Notes under the pieces: model-generated | Databases searched by the model: none | Told to the model about the DNA's origin: nothing | What the model saw: only the letters and a program-made list of their open reading frames with translations | Program-made: the position numbers and the translations under genes | Source: Azolla caroliniana | Taxonomy: Eukaryota; Polypodiophyta | Direction of reading: 5' to 3' | Length of the DNA: 64,000 bases | NCBI GenBank assembly: GCA_043228905.1 | Contig: JBHGNT010000014.1 | Span: 20,894,001 to 20,958,000 of the forward strand | In this document: in pieces, positions 36,430-47,441 of the stretch | How positions within the stretch are numbered: the first letter of the stretch is position 1 | Layout of the letters: each line of letters opens with the position of its first letter

Positions 36430-37203
36430 AGCGTTACTCTGACCATGGGTGATCAGTGGTTGTGTGAGTTCTTTTTGGTTGGGTGTTTTCACGCTCTAGA
36501 GTTTGTCGAGATTGGTTGGGAGTGGTTCGAGTGTTGTTGCAACAAGTTTTTCGAACTTCACACCATTTGCAGTTTGGAAGGAGACAATGTTCTTGCTTGG
36601 TAATAGTAGACATTCGCTTTTGTGACACTAATCCAAACCGAGGAGGCAAGGTGTGTACAACACTTTCAATGGGAGGACCCTCACTAGAATTGAATGCTCA
36701 CTGTATTGTGCCTTGATTTTGCACACAAAGGCTCCGAGGTAGCGTGATGTGGAACCATCGAAGCCAAGGAAGTTGTCGTTGCACGCTTGGAGGTTTGGGA
36801 AACCTAGTGTTCCCACGTTTTGAAGGAGAAAAGGGTTAGTGATGCTCCGGTGTCAATTACTGTTGTTAGAGGTACACCGTTGGCAAAGCATGGTAGGTGT
36901 GTTGTCACAACATTAGGGTCTATCGACCTAGCAATAGTTGTAGGGTGGGCGACACCTTGTCTTTTCAGTTTCTCTTGCGCATTGCGAAGATCGGTTTCTA
37001 GTCGGGCCATTCGGCCTTCGGATGCTTGAAGTTTGGCTTCCACATCTCGTTGTCGAGATGTGAGTAGAGCTTCGAGGGTGAGGGGTTCGTAGAGACGTTT
37101 GAGCTTGCTCCCATTGATGAATCCTGGGATGTCGATTCCTTCGAGCGTGCGTATTTGACATGCTCCTGTCTTGGTAATCTCTGAGACTACATAGGGGCCT
37201 TTG
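36430..37203 (-). pseudogene. G integrase C-terminus with extra coiled coil and second retropepsin-like domain
   Basis: After TGA at 37203-37205 (where LRGKGPY would be expected, so CGA to TGA) the same frame continues: GPYVVSEITKTGACQIRTLE (GPY/F module), about 40 residues, then a heptad-like helix (AKLQASEGRMARLETDLRNA) at about 37040-36981. It runs on into HLPCFANGVPLTTVIDTGAS with FSFKTW at 36902-36810, the active-site strand and DTGAS of a retropepsin. After a frameshift near 36810 the second half follows (FLGFDGSTSRYLGAFVCKIK, SILVRVLPL, LLGLD) to 36637, with TAG for the expected Trp. A further 60 codons of sense run to about 36430. G already has a protease at 44,400. This order (PR-RT-RH-IN-PR) is not the standard gypsy plan. 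Confidence 0.65.
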
Positions 37204-37205
37204 CC

Positions 37206-38010
37206 TCATAATTTGAGCTTCTTTTTGTGTCGTTGAGAGGTGAATTTGAGAGCCATGTCCCCTTCAGCTAGATCCTTATCCCTTACTTTGTTATCGTGCC
37301 ACACCTTTCTATTGGCTTTCTCTGTCAAGAGTGCTTGGAATGCGAGAAGGCGAGTTTCGGTCAACCGTTGTAGGTTCTCTAGGCGTGATGGGAGGGGGTT
37401 CCCATCCCATCGTTCTTGAACGGCTATCCTGAGGCTAGGGATGAGGACCTCGATGGGAAGTACTTGTCCATATACTAGTTTGAATGGTGTGTGGAGAGTT
37501 GCTACTTTGTAGGAGGTGCGGAAGGCCCACAATGTGGCTTGGAGTTTGGTGCTCCAATCGATCGCGAAGCTACAATTATCTTCGTGAGCACTGGACATAA
37601 CACCTTATTAATGCTTTCCGCTTGATCATTGCACCAGGGTTAATAAGGGGAGCTCTTGCGGTGTGTCACCATAAACTCGCCTAGTAGGTGTGTTATCACC
37701 TCATTGAGGTAATGGGAGCCTTGGTCGCTAATGATCTCGAGCGGACATCCAAACCGTATGATGACATTTTCATATAGGAATTTGGCGGTGCTATGTGCAT
37801 CAACGTTTAACTTAACACAAGCTTTGGCTTCAGCCCAATTTGTAGCATAATCAATGGCGGTGATTATGTATCGATTGAGGTTGGAAGTTGGGCTAATTGG
37901 GCCGATAAAGTTGATTCGCCATTTCTCGAATGGTTGCTAAGCCACTACCGGGTTTAATGTGTTGAAATCCGCTTTTAACGGGTGCTTGAAACGTTGGCAC
38001 TCGTCACACC
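37206..38010 (-). pseudogene. Element G integrase
   Basis: Minus strand from 38010: zinc-binding CDECQRFKHPLKAD, catalytic core with ISPTSNLNRYIITAIDYATN, ISDQGSHYLNEVI and NDQAESINKVL (D, D, E), then WAFRTSYKVATLHTPFKLVYGQ and the basic C-terminal part. Stops near 37923 and 37600 break the frame. Confidence 0.8.
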
Positions 38011-38374
38011 GGCGTACATACTTGTATGTGTCTTTGAATAGGGTTGGCCACCATAGGCCGGATTGGAGGATCTTGCGTGTGGTGGACTTGTGATTGAAAT
38101 GACCGCTTTTTCTTCCACAATGAGCTTGTTCGAAACAACGATGACATCATGGTCTGTTACACACCTTCGAAGTACATCATCGTTGCCTCTTCAATACAAG
38201 TTTCCTCTGAGCATCGTGAAGGGGCCACATTTTCGTAACAAAACACGTGCTTGTGCCCGACTTAGTTGTTGTTGGAAGGATGCTCCTTCGGTTAAGACAT
38301 GAACGATGTCTTATGCCCATGATGGTACAGTTTCGATCGTGAATAATGCAACATCTAGGGTTTCATCGTCGACT

Positions 38375-38626
38375 CTAGTGGCTTCTTCTCCATTTGGTAT
38401 TTGTGAGATGATCGACGAGTACATGGTCTTTTCCTTTTCTCACCACCACCTTGAAGTTGAACTCAAGTAGAGTTATAATCCATCGTGATATACGTCCTGT
38501 GGCGTGAGTCTTGTTTACCAAGTAGAGGAGGGCTTGATGATCTACAAAAAATGAGAAAAATGACGCCAAGAGGTAATGTTGGAACTTCTTCACGTTGTAA
38601 ACCATTGCTAAAGCTTCTCGTTCCAT
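38375..38626 (-). pseudogene. Element G RNase H
   Basis: EREALAMVYNVKKFQHYL, FVDHQALLYLVNK and RISRWIITLLEFNF are the standard Ty3 RNase H blocks. It follows the RT with a frame break in between (38640-38940). Confidence 0.8.
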
Positions 38627-38946
38627 TGTGGAGTAATTTCGTTCCGCTGAGTTTAGCTGACGGCTAGCGAAGGTGATCGGTAGATTGAGTGCTCCTTCAC
38701 CAGGTTGAGCGAGTACCGCACCAATCGCGAAGGCAGAAGCATAAGTGTGAACGTGGAATTCTTTGTTCCAGTCTGGGGATCAGAGGATGGGGGCTTTAGT
38801 TAAGCACTCCTTCAAGAGCTCGAATGACAGGTGCACTCTTCTGTCCAGGTATACTGCTTTAGTAATGCGTAGAGTGGTCTTGCCTTGTCTACGAACATCT
38901 TAATGAAGCGTCTATAGTAACCCACGTACCCAATGCGTCCTTGTAG

Positions 38947-39750
38947 TTATTTCTCGTTCGCGGGTGGTGGCATGTCAAGGATGAGCTTTCCTTTTGCCTC
39001 ATTGATTGAGATCCCATGTCGGGACACACCATGACCTAATATGAGTTCGTGTTTGACCCAAAATTGACACTTGAGAGGGTTGAGGGAGAGTTGATATTCC
39101 TTGCACTTTTCGAACGTCAAGTAGAGTAGTGTCAGGTGGGCGTGCCATTTCGAATGACAACATAAATCATCGACGTAGGACTCCACCCCTTGTCGTAACC
39201 TTGTCGGGAAGATGTGGTCTGTTGCCCTTTGATAGGTGCTCAGGGCACTTGTGAGCTCGAAAGGCATTTGTTTGTACGCGAACGTACCAAATTCGGTTGC
39301 AAAGGCTGCCTTGTGTTTATCTTTGGGTGCCACCGAGATTTGGTTGTACCCTGAGAACCCATCGATGAAGCTATAGGCTTCTGCTCTTGCAACTCTTTCG
39401 AGTAAGTGCTCGATGTAGGGTACCAGGTAGTTGTCTTTGATGGTGGCATCATTGACTTGCCGATAGTCAACACATATGCGGATTTGGCCATTCTTCTTGG
39501 GGACGACTACGATTGGGGAGCCCCAAGTTGTTCGCTCAATCAGGTAGATGATGCTAGTGTCTAACATTTTATTGATTTCGGCTTTTACTTGTTGAGAGTA
39601 GTTAGGGTTCATTGGGCGCAGTCTTTGTTGGATTGGGCGGGCGTCGGCTTGCATGGGGATGCTATGGGTGATGACTTCGGCCGGTACACCTTTCATATCT
39701 ACATACGACCATGCAAACACGTCTCTAAAATTTGTGAGGAGGGTGATCAA
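38947..39750 (-). pseudogene. Element G reverse transcriptase
   Basis: 267 codons without a stop: DVFAWSYVDMKGVP (start of RT), TTWGSPIVVVPKKNGQIRIC, DYRQVNDATIKDNYLVPYIE, SFIDGFSGYNQISVAPKDKH, YVDD in VESYVDDLCCHS, and LSLNPLKCQFWVKHELILGH. Catalytic Asp residues are present. The frame closes at 38947 shortly after the RT thumb. Confidence 0.88.
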
Positions 39751-39855
39751 GGACGTCTCCTCGTCCGACTAGAGATTCGTGGCAACGAACGTTGGTTTGG
39801 GGTCCACCCCATTTTCAAAGTTGATTTCTTTAACTCTCGCCGGTTCGTCAGATGC

Positions 39856-40271
39856 CTAGCCTAGGATGTTAGGGGTGCGTTGTGGTCTCTTACAAGCCAC
39901 TACCCTACTCCCTTGTTTGTAGAGTTTGAATTGCCCCAGGAAGTCCACCTCTGTCGAGGTCTTCCGAGTGGTCACATTCTCTTCCTTGCACGTGATTTGT
40001 TGTGCTAGGTCTTCGTATTTTACGTCCACCTGTTTTCGCTTGGGTACGAGAGTGGTGACATTAAAACCCGAAATCGTGTCTCCATCCTCATCGCCAAACT
40101 TTGTACCAATGGGGTACATTGCATGGGTCGTGGCGAGAGCATGCACCCAATCCATCTCGGACGCATAGGAAGCCACAGATTGGTCTTCCCTCGCATTCTT
40201 TGTCCTAGGGGTAGTGGATTTTTGGGGAAGGGGTTGGCCCCTAGCAAAGATTTGACCTGTCTTTGTGGGAT
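39856..40271 (-). pseudogene. Element G protease-RT linker
   Basis: An open frame reading towards the RT, with KTSTEVDFLGQFKLYKQ and ASYASEMDWVHALATTHAM. It has no domain of its own and fits the long spacer between protease and RT in Tat/Athila-like gypsy elements. It is cut on the 5' side by element H. Confidence 0.55.
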
Positions 40272-40279
40272 TGCATGCT

Positions 40280-43200
40280 AGGAGGAAGATCAAATGCCTA
40301 CGATCGGATGGCGGAAAAGAGTACTTTTCCGGCCAATTCAACAGCTATCTACAACAAAAAGGAATTCGGCGAGAATTCAGCTGCAAATACACACTGCAAC
40401 AGAACAGTGTGGCCGAAAGGAAGAATCAGTCGCTGATTGATGCGGCTAGGGCAATGCTGGAGGAAAAGAGCATGCCCAAGTTCTACTGGGCGGAGGCGGT
40501 CCAAACGGCCATTTACATCCAGAACTGGATCGGGGATAAGGTGTCAGCTCACGAGCTGTATTTCGGGCGCAAGCCGAATTTGAGACACCTCCGGATATTC
40601 GGCAACATAGCCTATGTACATGTGCTGGATGAGAAGCGGAGAAAGCTGGATGCAAAATCGGAAAAATGCATCCTAGTCGGCTATGCTCAAGAGCAAAAGG
40701 GGTATAAATGTTTTAACCCCCGGACGAAGCAGGTCCGAGTCAGCCGAGATGTCGAGTTTGATGAATCGGCATCGTGGTATTCCTTACCAACTCCGACTTC
40801 CGATCTCGACCCGATGTCGGAGGATGGGGCTAGTGAGCCTGAACCGGCCCAGGTAGAGAAAGATGAAGTCAGGACTCAAGATGAGAGTCTGGAATCATTC
40901 CAGTTATGCGGACCGAATGAGAGACTGGATCAGTCCAACCAGTCGGATAATGAGACGACGAGTAATGGAGACTCTGTCGTGCTCTCCCTGCACAAGGGAC
41001 CGAGGAGACGGTTCACACGCAAAGAGAAAGGGAAGCAGAAGATGCCGGAATTCGAGACCGGCAATGATGAGTCGGATCGGTCCGTATCTGACTTCGGCAA
41101 GGACATAGGCAGATCTTTGGGAACGAAGACCAAACTGGCTAAGAAGGGTCTCATACCAGGTAACGGTGAGTTACGTCGGTCCACCCGCCAGAAGGATCCC
41201 GTTAAACGGTACGGGTATAACGAGTACATGGCGCATCGTTATGCGTACATGACCAAGGTCGCAGAAGTGCGTGAGTCGGAGAGCTACGCAGAAGCGGCAA
41301 AGGACGCAAATTGGCGTGCCGCTATGGAGGAAGAAATGCGGGCACTGGATGCCAACGGAACTTGGGACTTGGTTGACCCTCCCTATCACTATAAACCGAT
41401 CGGATGCAAGTGGGTGTAGAAGGTAAAGTACAATGCCGACGGTACAGTTAACCGGTACAAGGCCTGGTTAGTGGCGAAGGGATATGCGCAGACCCACGGA
41501 ATCGACTACGACGAGACCTTCGCTCCTGTAGCGAAGATGACGATGGTTCGTGTGGTACTGGCGGTTGCTGCGGCAAGGGGGTGGCATCTTCATCATATAG
41601 ATGTGAAGAATGCTTTCCTTCAAGGAGATCTTGAAGAAGAAGTCTTTATGACTCAGCCCCCCGGATTTCAGTCGAAGGTGAACAAGTCGGTGGTATGCTG
41701 GCTGAGGAAGTCGTTGTACGGCTTGAAGCAAGCCCCCCGTGCTTGGAATGCTAAGATCATGCACCGGTTGCGAAAGATGGGGTTTGTTGCCTCTAAGTCG
41801 GACTCTTCCCTGTTCATCCGTCAAGGCTCAAACAGTCTGGTATGTATCTTACTCTATGTTGATGATTTAGTTATCACCGGCCCAGGTCTTCCGAAAATCA
41901 ACCGCGTCAAGTCCCAGTTGTCAGACGCATTCAATATGAAGGACTTGGGGGACCTTCATTATTTTTTGGGGATCGAGGTGATCCGCACCCCCGACGGCAT
42001 ATTGCTTTCTCAACGCCATTATGTGTTGAATATACTGTACAAGTTCGGCATGACGGAATGTCGATCTGTCTCCACACCCCTGGACCGGAATCAGAAGATC
42101 TGTCCCAACTCTGGACCAGCCTGCGATGAGAAAAGGTTTCGACAAATAGTCGGAAGCCTGATCTACTTGACCATCACCCAACCCGACATTAGCTATTCGG
42201 TCGGAGTGGTAAGCCAATTCATGCAGAAGCCGACCATGGAGCACCTTCAGTGCGCGCAATAAATACTGAGGTATGTAAGCGGCACTAAGGACAGGGGGCT
42301 CTTATACCGGCAAGGTATAACCGAAGAGCTTGTCGGCTACACGGATGCAGACTGGGCTGGCAATGCAACGGATCGTCACTCAACTTCCGGCTTTATGTTT
42401 TCTCTTGGGAGCGCGACTGTTTCGTGGAGCAGCAAAAAGCAGCCAACAGTGGCTCTATCCAACACTGAGGTTGAATACCGGGGCGCGACCGTTGCCACCT
42501 GCGAAGCCATTTGGCTTCGGCGACTACTGCAAGACCTGCGGATCGAGGTACCGACCCCGATCCTGATCTACTGTGATAACCTCAGCAGCATGCAGCTCGC
42601 CAAGAACCCTTTGTTCCATGCTCGCACAAAGCACATAGAACTGCATTATCACTTTGTGCGTGAGCGGGTCCTGAGCGGTAAAGTTGAACTACAGTATGTT
42701 CACACGGATCGGCAAGTTGCCGACATCTTCACCAAGCCGCTCGGGTCGGACAAGTTGCAGCACTTTACCGAAATGCTTGGTGTTCAACATCTCGACGTGC
42801 CGCACTTGAGGGGGAGACGCAAGGGCAAAGACACTACCGAAACAGGCAAAGGCAAAAAAACTGTTGAACCCGTAGGTAAGAGAAGAACCAGTAGAGGTGG
42901 AGACAAGAAGAAAAATGAAGCCGAGTCGACGAAGGAAGTCGGCACATCCAAACAGGTCGGAGTGAGCGGCTGTGAAGAAGAAGTGTACACTCAGGAAGAG
43001 AAGTGCATGCTATGCGGAGGTCATCACGATCGTAATGGCCATGATGCGGAATCGAATGAAGAATTCGACTTCGGTGAACCGGCTAAAGAAGCCAAGGGAA
43101 GCACGGAGAAGGCCAAGACCCGGACGTGGTCCGATGTGGTGAGAGGCCTGAAGCTGAAAATCAAATCGGAGGATACCAATTCGGACAAGAGCTGGAACAA

Positions 43201-43537
43201 GTCGAAGACAGCCGATTCGGATCAACAGACAGATCCGGATGAGTTGGATCAACGAGAGGCCAAGGAGACACAGACGCAGCGGAAGTCGATGCCATCGCGG
43301 AGGAACCAACGGATCGGCAAGTGCCGGAGTCATAGCAGCGAAGGAGCTGAGATGGGCCTATTTAGCAGACATGCCGAAGGTCGAGGTGCGCAGAACCAAA
43401 GGGGTCGCGGCAAACGGGACCGGACCGGACAAGGAGCGCAAGCAAGGCGAAGCGACGCCAGGAGAAGTCGGTTGGAAGAACCGGCTGCCACAGAGGTTGA
43501 CACTACGACCCTACCTCAGGTTGAGCTTGAGGGGTAG
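40280..43537 (+). pseudogene. Element H pol with long 3' extension
   Basis: Integrase second Asp and Glu (KCLRSDGGKEYF, NSVAERKN), FYWAEAV, LRIFGNIAYVHV; acidic linker; RT with WRAAMEEEMRALDANGTWDL, ILLYVDDLVITG near 41850-41886; RNase H with YTDADWAGNATDRHST, SNTEVEYRGA and YCDNLSSMQLA, closing at HTDRQVADIFTKPLG and LGVQHLDVPHLRG (42810). Stops at 41417-41419 (for Trp or Gln) and 42260-42262. From 42811 the frame stays open for another 242 codons to TAG at 43535. This tail is rich in Lys, Glu, Arg and Ser and has CMLCGGHHDRNGH, a CX2CX3HX4H variant of a zinc knuckle, and TWSDVVRGLKL. Two polypurine tracts, 42806-42816 and 43524-43534, bracket it. Confidence 0.8.
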
Positions 43538-43949
43538 TGTTGAGCGGCAAGCTCAACCGGAGCCGGATCGGCTGAATAAGCCTGAGCCGGTAAGCGAGAT
43601 GAATCGGTATGCCGGTGAGCAACTGAGCCGGTAAGCAGTAAAGACTGGTGAGCTGGGGAGCCGGTATGCCGGATCCAATCTGTAACCGGAAGCCTAGTAT
43701 AGGTTAGACTACTAGACAGTTATAGTCTCGTAGTTAGTGTCAAATGCTCGTGTGAGCATTGAAGTACACCGTACTTCTAACAGTCCCGTGTGGACTTGTA
43801 TAAATAGCTGATGAGCGCGTTGTAGATACAGAGCACCGAGTATTCATATAATTTTGGAAAATAGTGTGTTTTGCTCTCTCTCTCTCTCTGTCTGTCTCTC
43901 CCGCGTACTCTCTCTCTCTCTCTCTCTTTGTGTATTGTTCTTTCTAACG
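43538..43949 (+). repeat. 3' LTR of element H (about 412 bp)
   Basis: Starts TGTTGAGCGG after a purine-rich tract. TATA box TGTATAAATAG at 43797-43807; CT microsatellites near 43875-43926. The end is set at CTAACG (43944-43949) because G coding resumes right after; the canonical end would be CA. Confidence 0.7.
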
Positions 43950-44660
43950 CTTCCGCAAGCAATCTTTTACAATCTCGAACTCGATGGTTTTTGACCAATC
44001 GTCCACGAGAGGACTGCCTTTTTGTTCATGAACTTTTTGTGTGTATGCTTTGATGTGGAAGGTTTTGTTGTTTTTACGCATATAGATTGTATCATTCTCA
44101 AAGTCCATCACAAGGCGGCTTACACGTAGGAATGGCCTCCCTAGTAAACACTCGTAAGCCACATGGTTGGATGATCTTGTGACGACGAAGGTGAGATTGA
44201 ACTTGACCCCGTGATTAGTGAAGTGGTGTGCAGGGATCATGCCTTCTGGCCGTTGGATAGACCCATCTGCCATTCAGAGTTTGACGTCCGAAGGAAGCAT
44301 TTTTGGGCTCCCCCACTAACACCAACATTCGCAGTTGACTATGCTTACCCCCACTCCAGTGTTGATGATCGTGTCACACGTTGTGCTGTTGACGCAAACG
44401 GGGAGAGTGAAACTAGTGTTGCCGCTCTCGAAATGAGCTCCACATATATCTATCAGCGTTCCTTTGGGTTGTTTGGGGACTATGGTCGTATGAGGGATGT
44501 GGGTGTGTATCTTCTCTCCATAACATGCTGACAGGCCTCCATTGAGGCGGCGAAGGACGTCATGCCATGGTTGGATGTCGAGTTTGAGCAACTCTTCAAG
44601 TGTGAACTCTATTTCTTTGGCGAGTATAGGTCGTAGTTTGGGGTTGTTGGTCACGAAGGT
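43950..44660 (-). pseudogene. Element G canonical protease
   Basis: Minus strand from 44654: KEIEFTLEELLKLDIQPW, then PVCVNSTTCDTIINTGVGVS, where INTG replaces the expected (I/V)DTG. The second half is at 44273-43950: NHGVKFNLTFVVTRSSNHVA, YECLLGRPFLRVSRLVMDF, TIEFEIVKD. The Asp to Asn change would inactivate it. A frame break lies at about 44300. Confidence 0.72.
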
Positions 44661-45085
44661 GCCGATGTAGCTCTGTACTTCGCGTAATGTTAGTCGTAAT
44701 TTAAAATTTAATATTTGTTGGAGCAGGATTGTGTTGACTTCTTTGATTGGGGTAGATTGGGGTAGATTGGGATGGGGGGGTCGGTTGGTGTTACGACAAG
44801 GGGGGGTTTACCCGTGTGTTGGGGTGGAGGATTTACCAAATCTTCGAGTTGGTCGAAGTTTAGGCTCGGGAGACTAAGCGACCCTTCGAATTGTTCGTGG
44901 CGTATGAGTTTGATGTACTCTTTGACCTTTTGTTTTTCAGCCATTGGGTTTGGGTATGCTGCTAAGTGTGCTGACAGCTCTTGGTTAGGGTTGACATCTA
45001 TCGTTTCTATGTCTCCCGCTGGTTCTTGATCTTGCTTTGAGGTCTGTGTGGATGCATTTTTTTTGGATTTTCGTCTCTTACACGT
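44661..45085 (-). pseudogene. Element G gag-protease linker
   Basis: Open frame, polar and proline-rich (AAYPNPMAEKQKVKEYIKLI, PPPQHTGKPPLVV), no domain recognised. Element I is inserted at its upstream end. Confidence 0.5.
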
Positions 45086-45704
45086 TGTCGAGGTATTCCT
45101 CGCGGATGCGTGGAGTGAGGCGGAACCTCTGAGGTCCTGTACCAAAGAGCAAGAGAGGAAGGAGTAGAGACCCTCTACGTGCGTGCGTAGATCCACAGGG
45201 ACACGGCCCTTCGACGCAAAGACGCAAGTGGGACAGCGACACAGAAAGACACGAATGTATGTATGTATTAACAAGGACAAACAACAAGAACACGAAGATA
45301 ACAAAACCACGAAGTCGGTTATAACCGAACAGGCCGGCGAACAGATGCCGATGCCTGTTCGTAAACGTACAGAAAGACAGGAGCAGGTTGGAGGTGCTGC
45401 CGGAAGCACTCGGGCATTCCTCAGAGCAGCGCGAGCCTCCCGAAACCTGCACAAAAGGAAGCTATGGAGTTTGCGAACCAGAGAGAGAGAGAGAAGCCTT
45501 CGCGCGCAAACCGACAGCACTTCGTCCTCGACTCTCCGCGCTCCCCTTTCCCCTCCTCGTCTCCCTCCTTTTTATAGGCGAGGAAGGAGCCGTTTCCCCT
45601 TTACTTCCTACCCACCTAGGATCTTCTATGGACAACATTCGAGAAGAGCCGGTTCCTACGCTCCTCTGCACCGATTCCACTTATGGACGGTTTTCTTCAC
45701 GACA
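45086..45704 (-). repeat. 3' LTR of element I
   Basis: TGTCGTGAAG to ACCTCGACA on the minus strand. TATA box (CCTATAAAAAGG) on the minus strand near 45568-45579. Contains GAACAGGC...GCCTGTTC, an inverted repeat near 45327-45360. Confidence 0.92.
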
Positions 45705-45777
45705 TCCGCCCCCACCTAACCTCGCATCCACCGGCATGCGCCAAATTGAGTTGGGACGGAGAAAACCGGTCCAGCCT

Positions 45778-46577
45778 TCATTCCCCGCCCGTCGGTTCTT
45801 CCTCGGTTTCCAATCGTTCGTCGTCGCGGTCCAGCCCAACCGGATCCGGCTCGTCGTCCTGACGCTTCTTGAACGCTTTGATCCGCTTCCCCGCTACCGG
45901 TATCGCCATTCTCGTACCGTCGAGTTCCGCTAGATGGTACGTCTCGTTGTCGTTGGCGCTTTGTACCACGTAAGGCCCGAACCACCTTCTTGCGAACTTC
46001 CGTGTCGCTCGGTGCTGGTTGTCAAGGCTACTGTCGTAGACTAGCACCTAGTTGCCTTCCTCGATCTTCTTCGGTCGGAGCCGGTGTGTCCGGTCGAACC
46101 GGGCTTTGTTCCTCATCCGTGCTTCCCGGAGCTTTTCCGCAGCCTGCTCCACGTCCTCCGGTCTTCGCTCGAGCTGTCGTATGCGCGCCGCCAACAGTTC
46201 CTCCCGGCTCATCTCGTCTCTCCAGTCCACGGTTGCCCATGAGGAGATCGTACGTTCCATCGGCATGACCGGCTTCTGCCCAAACATGAGTTCTGCTGGC
46301 ATGAATCCGGTTACCGAACTGTGCGTAGTTCGGTCCGCCCACAACGCGTAAGGCAACAGCCGCGGCCAGTTCCCGACTTGACCTCCGCATGCCCGAACTA
46401 ACGCCTTGACGATCGGTTCGTGTCCGCGCTCCACCTTTCCATTCGCCTCCGGATTGTACGCAGTGGTAAGCGAGAGCTTGACTCCTAGCCGGTCGAACAG
46501 CTCCTCGGCCTCTTCGGCGTCCAACTCCCCGCGATCAGCCACGATTTTCCCGACGCACCCGTACCGGCATATCACGT
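45778..46577 (-). pseudogene. Element I integrase, C-terminal part
   Basis: Continues I after J: CRYGCVGKIVADRGELDAEE, AYNPEANGKVERGH (second Asp and Glu), WPRLLPYALWADRTTHSS, GPYVVQSANDNETYHLAELD. TAG at 46048-46050 replaces the Trp seen in J (GDWVLVYD), a TGG to TAG change. Ends EEPTGGE at 45778. No chromodomain follows. Confidence 0.88.
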
Positions 46578-47370
46578 TGTCGAGATATTTCGCAAGTGCG
46601 TGTGGAGATGAGGCGGGACCGCGGGGGTCTCGAACCAAAGAGCAAGCGAGGGAGGAGAAAGAGGGAGAACCGGCTACGCAGGACCGGGGATTCACAGGGA
46701 CACGGCCCTTCACCACGGAGAACGCGAACAGACACCGACACAGACAGACGCGAACGACTAAAGATGTATATTAACAAAAATGGCTAACACGACTACAACC
46801 CTCGATGGGGCACAGGTTGGTTACAACCGAACAGGCCGGCGAACAGATGTCGATGCCTGTTCGCTTCGACGCACAAACGGGGTAGCCGGTCGGAGGTGCT
46901 GCCGGAAGCACTCGGGCGTTCCTCGAAACAGCGCGAGCCTCCTCGGAACCCTGCACAGAAAGCTATGGAGCTCAAGAAGGAAGGAAACAGAGAGAGAAGC
47001 GTCCAGAAACGGTCCGACAGCACTTCGTCCTCTCTGCGCGAGATGCCTGCAACAGCTCTTTCCTGCTCCTTATATAGGCCGACGAGCAGGCCGTCATGTC
47101 AGCTTTATTCCCTGTCCCTTTTGGACAGGGATCCGCTCCGTTCTTCACGCATCCGCGTAGTTACGCCGCCGACTCGTACAGTTCCTTAACTCGCGCGCGC
47201 GACCGAAAAGACTGTTCGCGCGGTGTTTGTCTCCACTTGTGTTAGGGCCCGTTCCTGCCGATTATCCTCCTAATTCGCTTTTATGTACAACTTGGAGCTT
47301 GCGCGCGTGAAGAACCGGTTCCCACGCCTAGGTGCACCGATTCCGCCTATGGACGGTTTTCTTCGCGACA
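46578..47370 (-). repeat. 3' LTR of element J
   Basis: TGTCGCGAAG to ATCTCGACA on the minus strand. Minus-strand TATA (GGCCTATATAAGGAG) near 47068-47082. Contains CCCTGTCCCTTTTGGACAGGG at about 47110-47130, a perfect 8-bp stem with a short loop. Confidence 0.93.
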
Positions 47371-47441
47371 TCCGCCCCCACCTAACCGCGCATCCTCCGG
47401 TATGCGCCAAGAGAGTTGGGACGGAGAAAACCGGCCCGTCT

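Larger units (their letters stand above)
40272..43949 (+). mobile_element. Element H: 5'-truncated Ty1/copia inserted in G
   Basis: Plus-strand element that begins in mid-integrase at about 40280 and ends with a 3' LTR at 43538-43949. G's minus-strand coding lies on both sides (ACNPTKTGQ at the left, WSKTIEFEIVKDCLRK at the right). The 5' LTR, gag, protease and half of integrase are missing, so no target duplication can be shown. Related to E in its integrase wording (QQNSVAERKNQS against QQNRVAKKKNRH). Confidence 0.8.

Noticed and set aside
45183-45933. Plus-strand frames of up to 181 codons at 45.2-45.9 kb, repeated at 58.8-59.4 kb
   Set aside because: They lie in LTRs of element I and are GC-rich antisense frames; no domain, and codon logic is on the minus strand.
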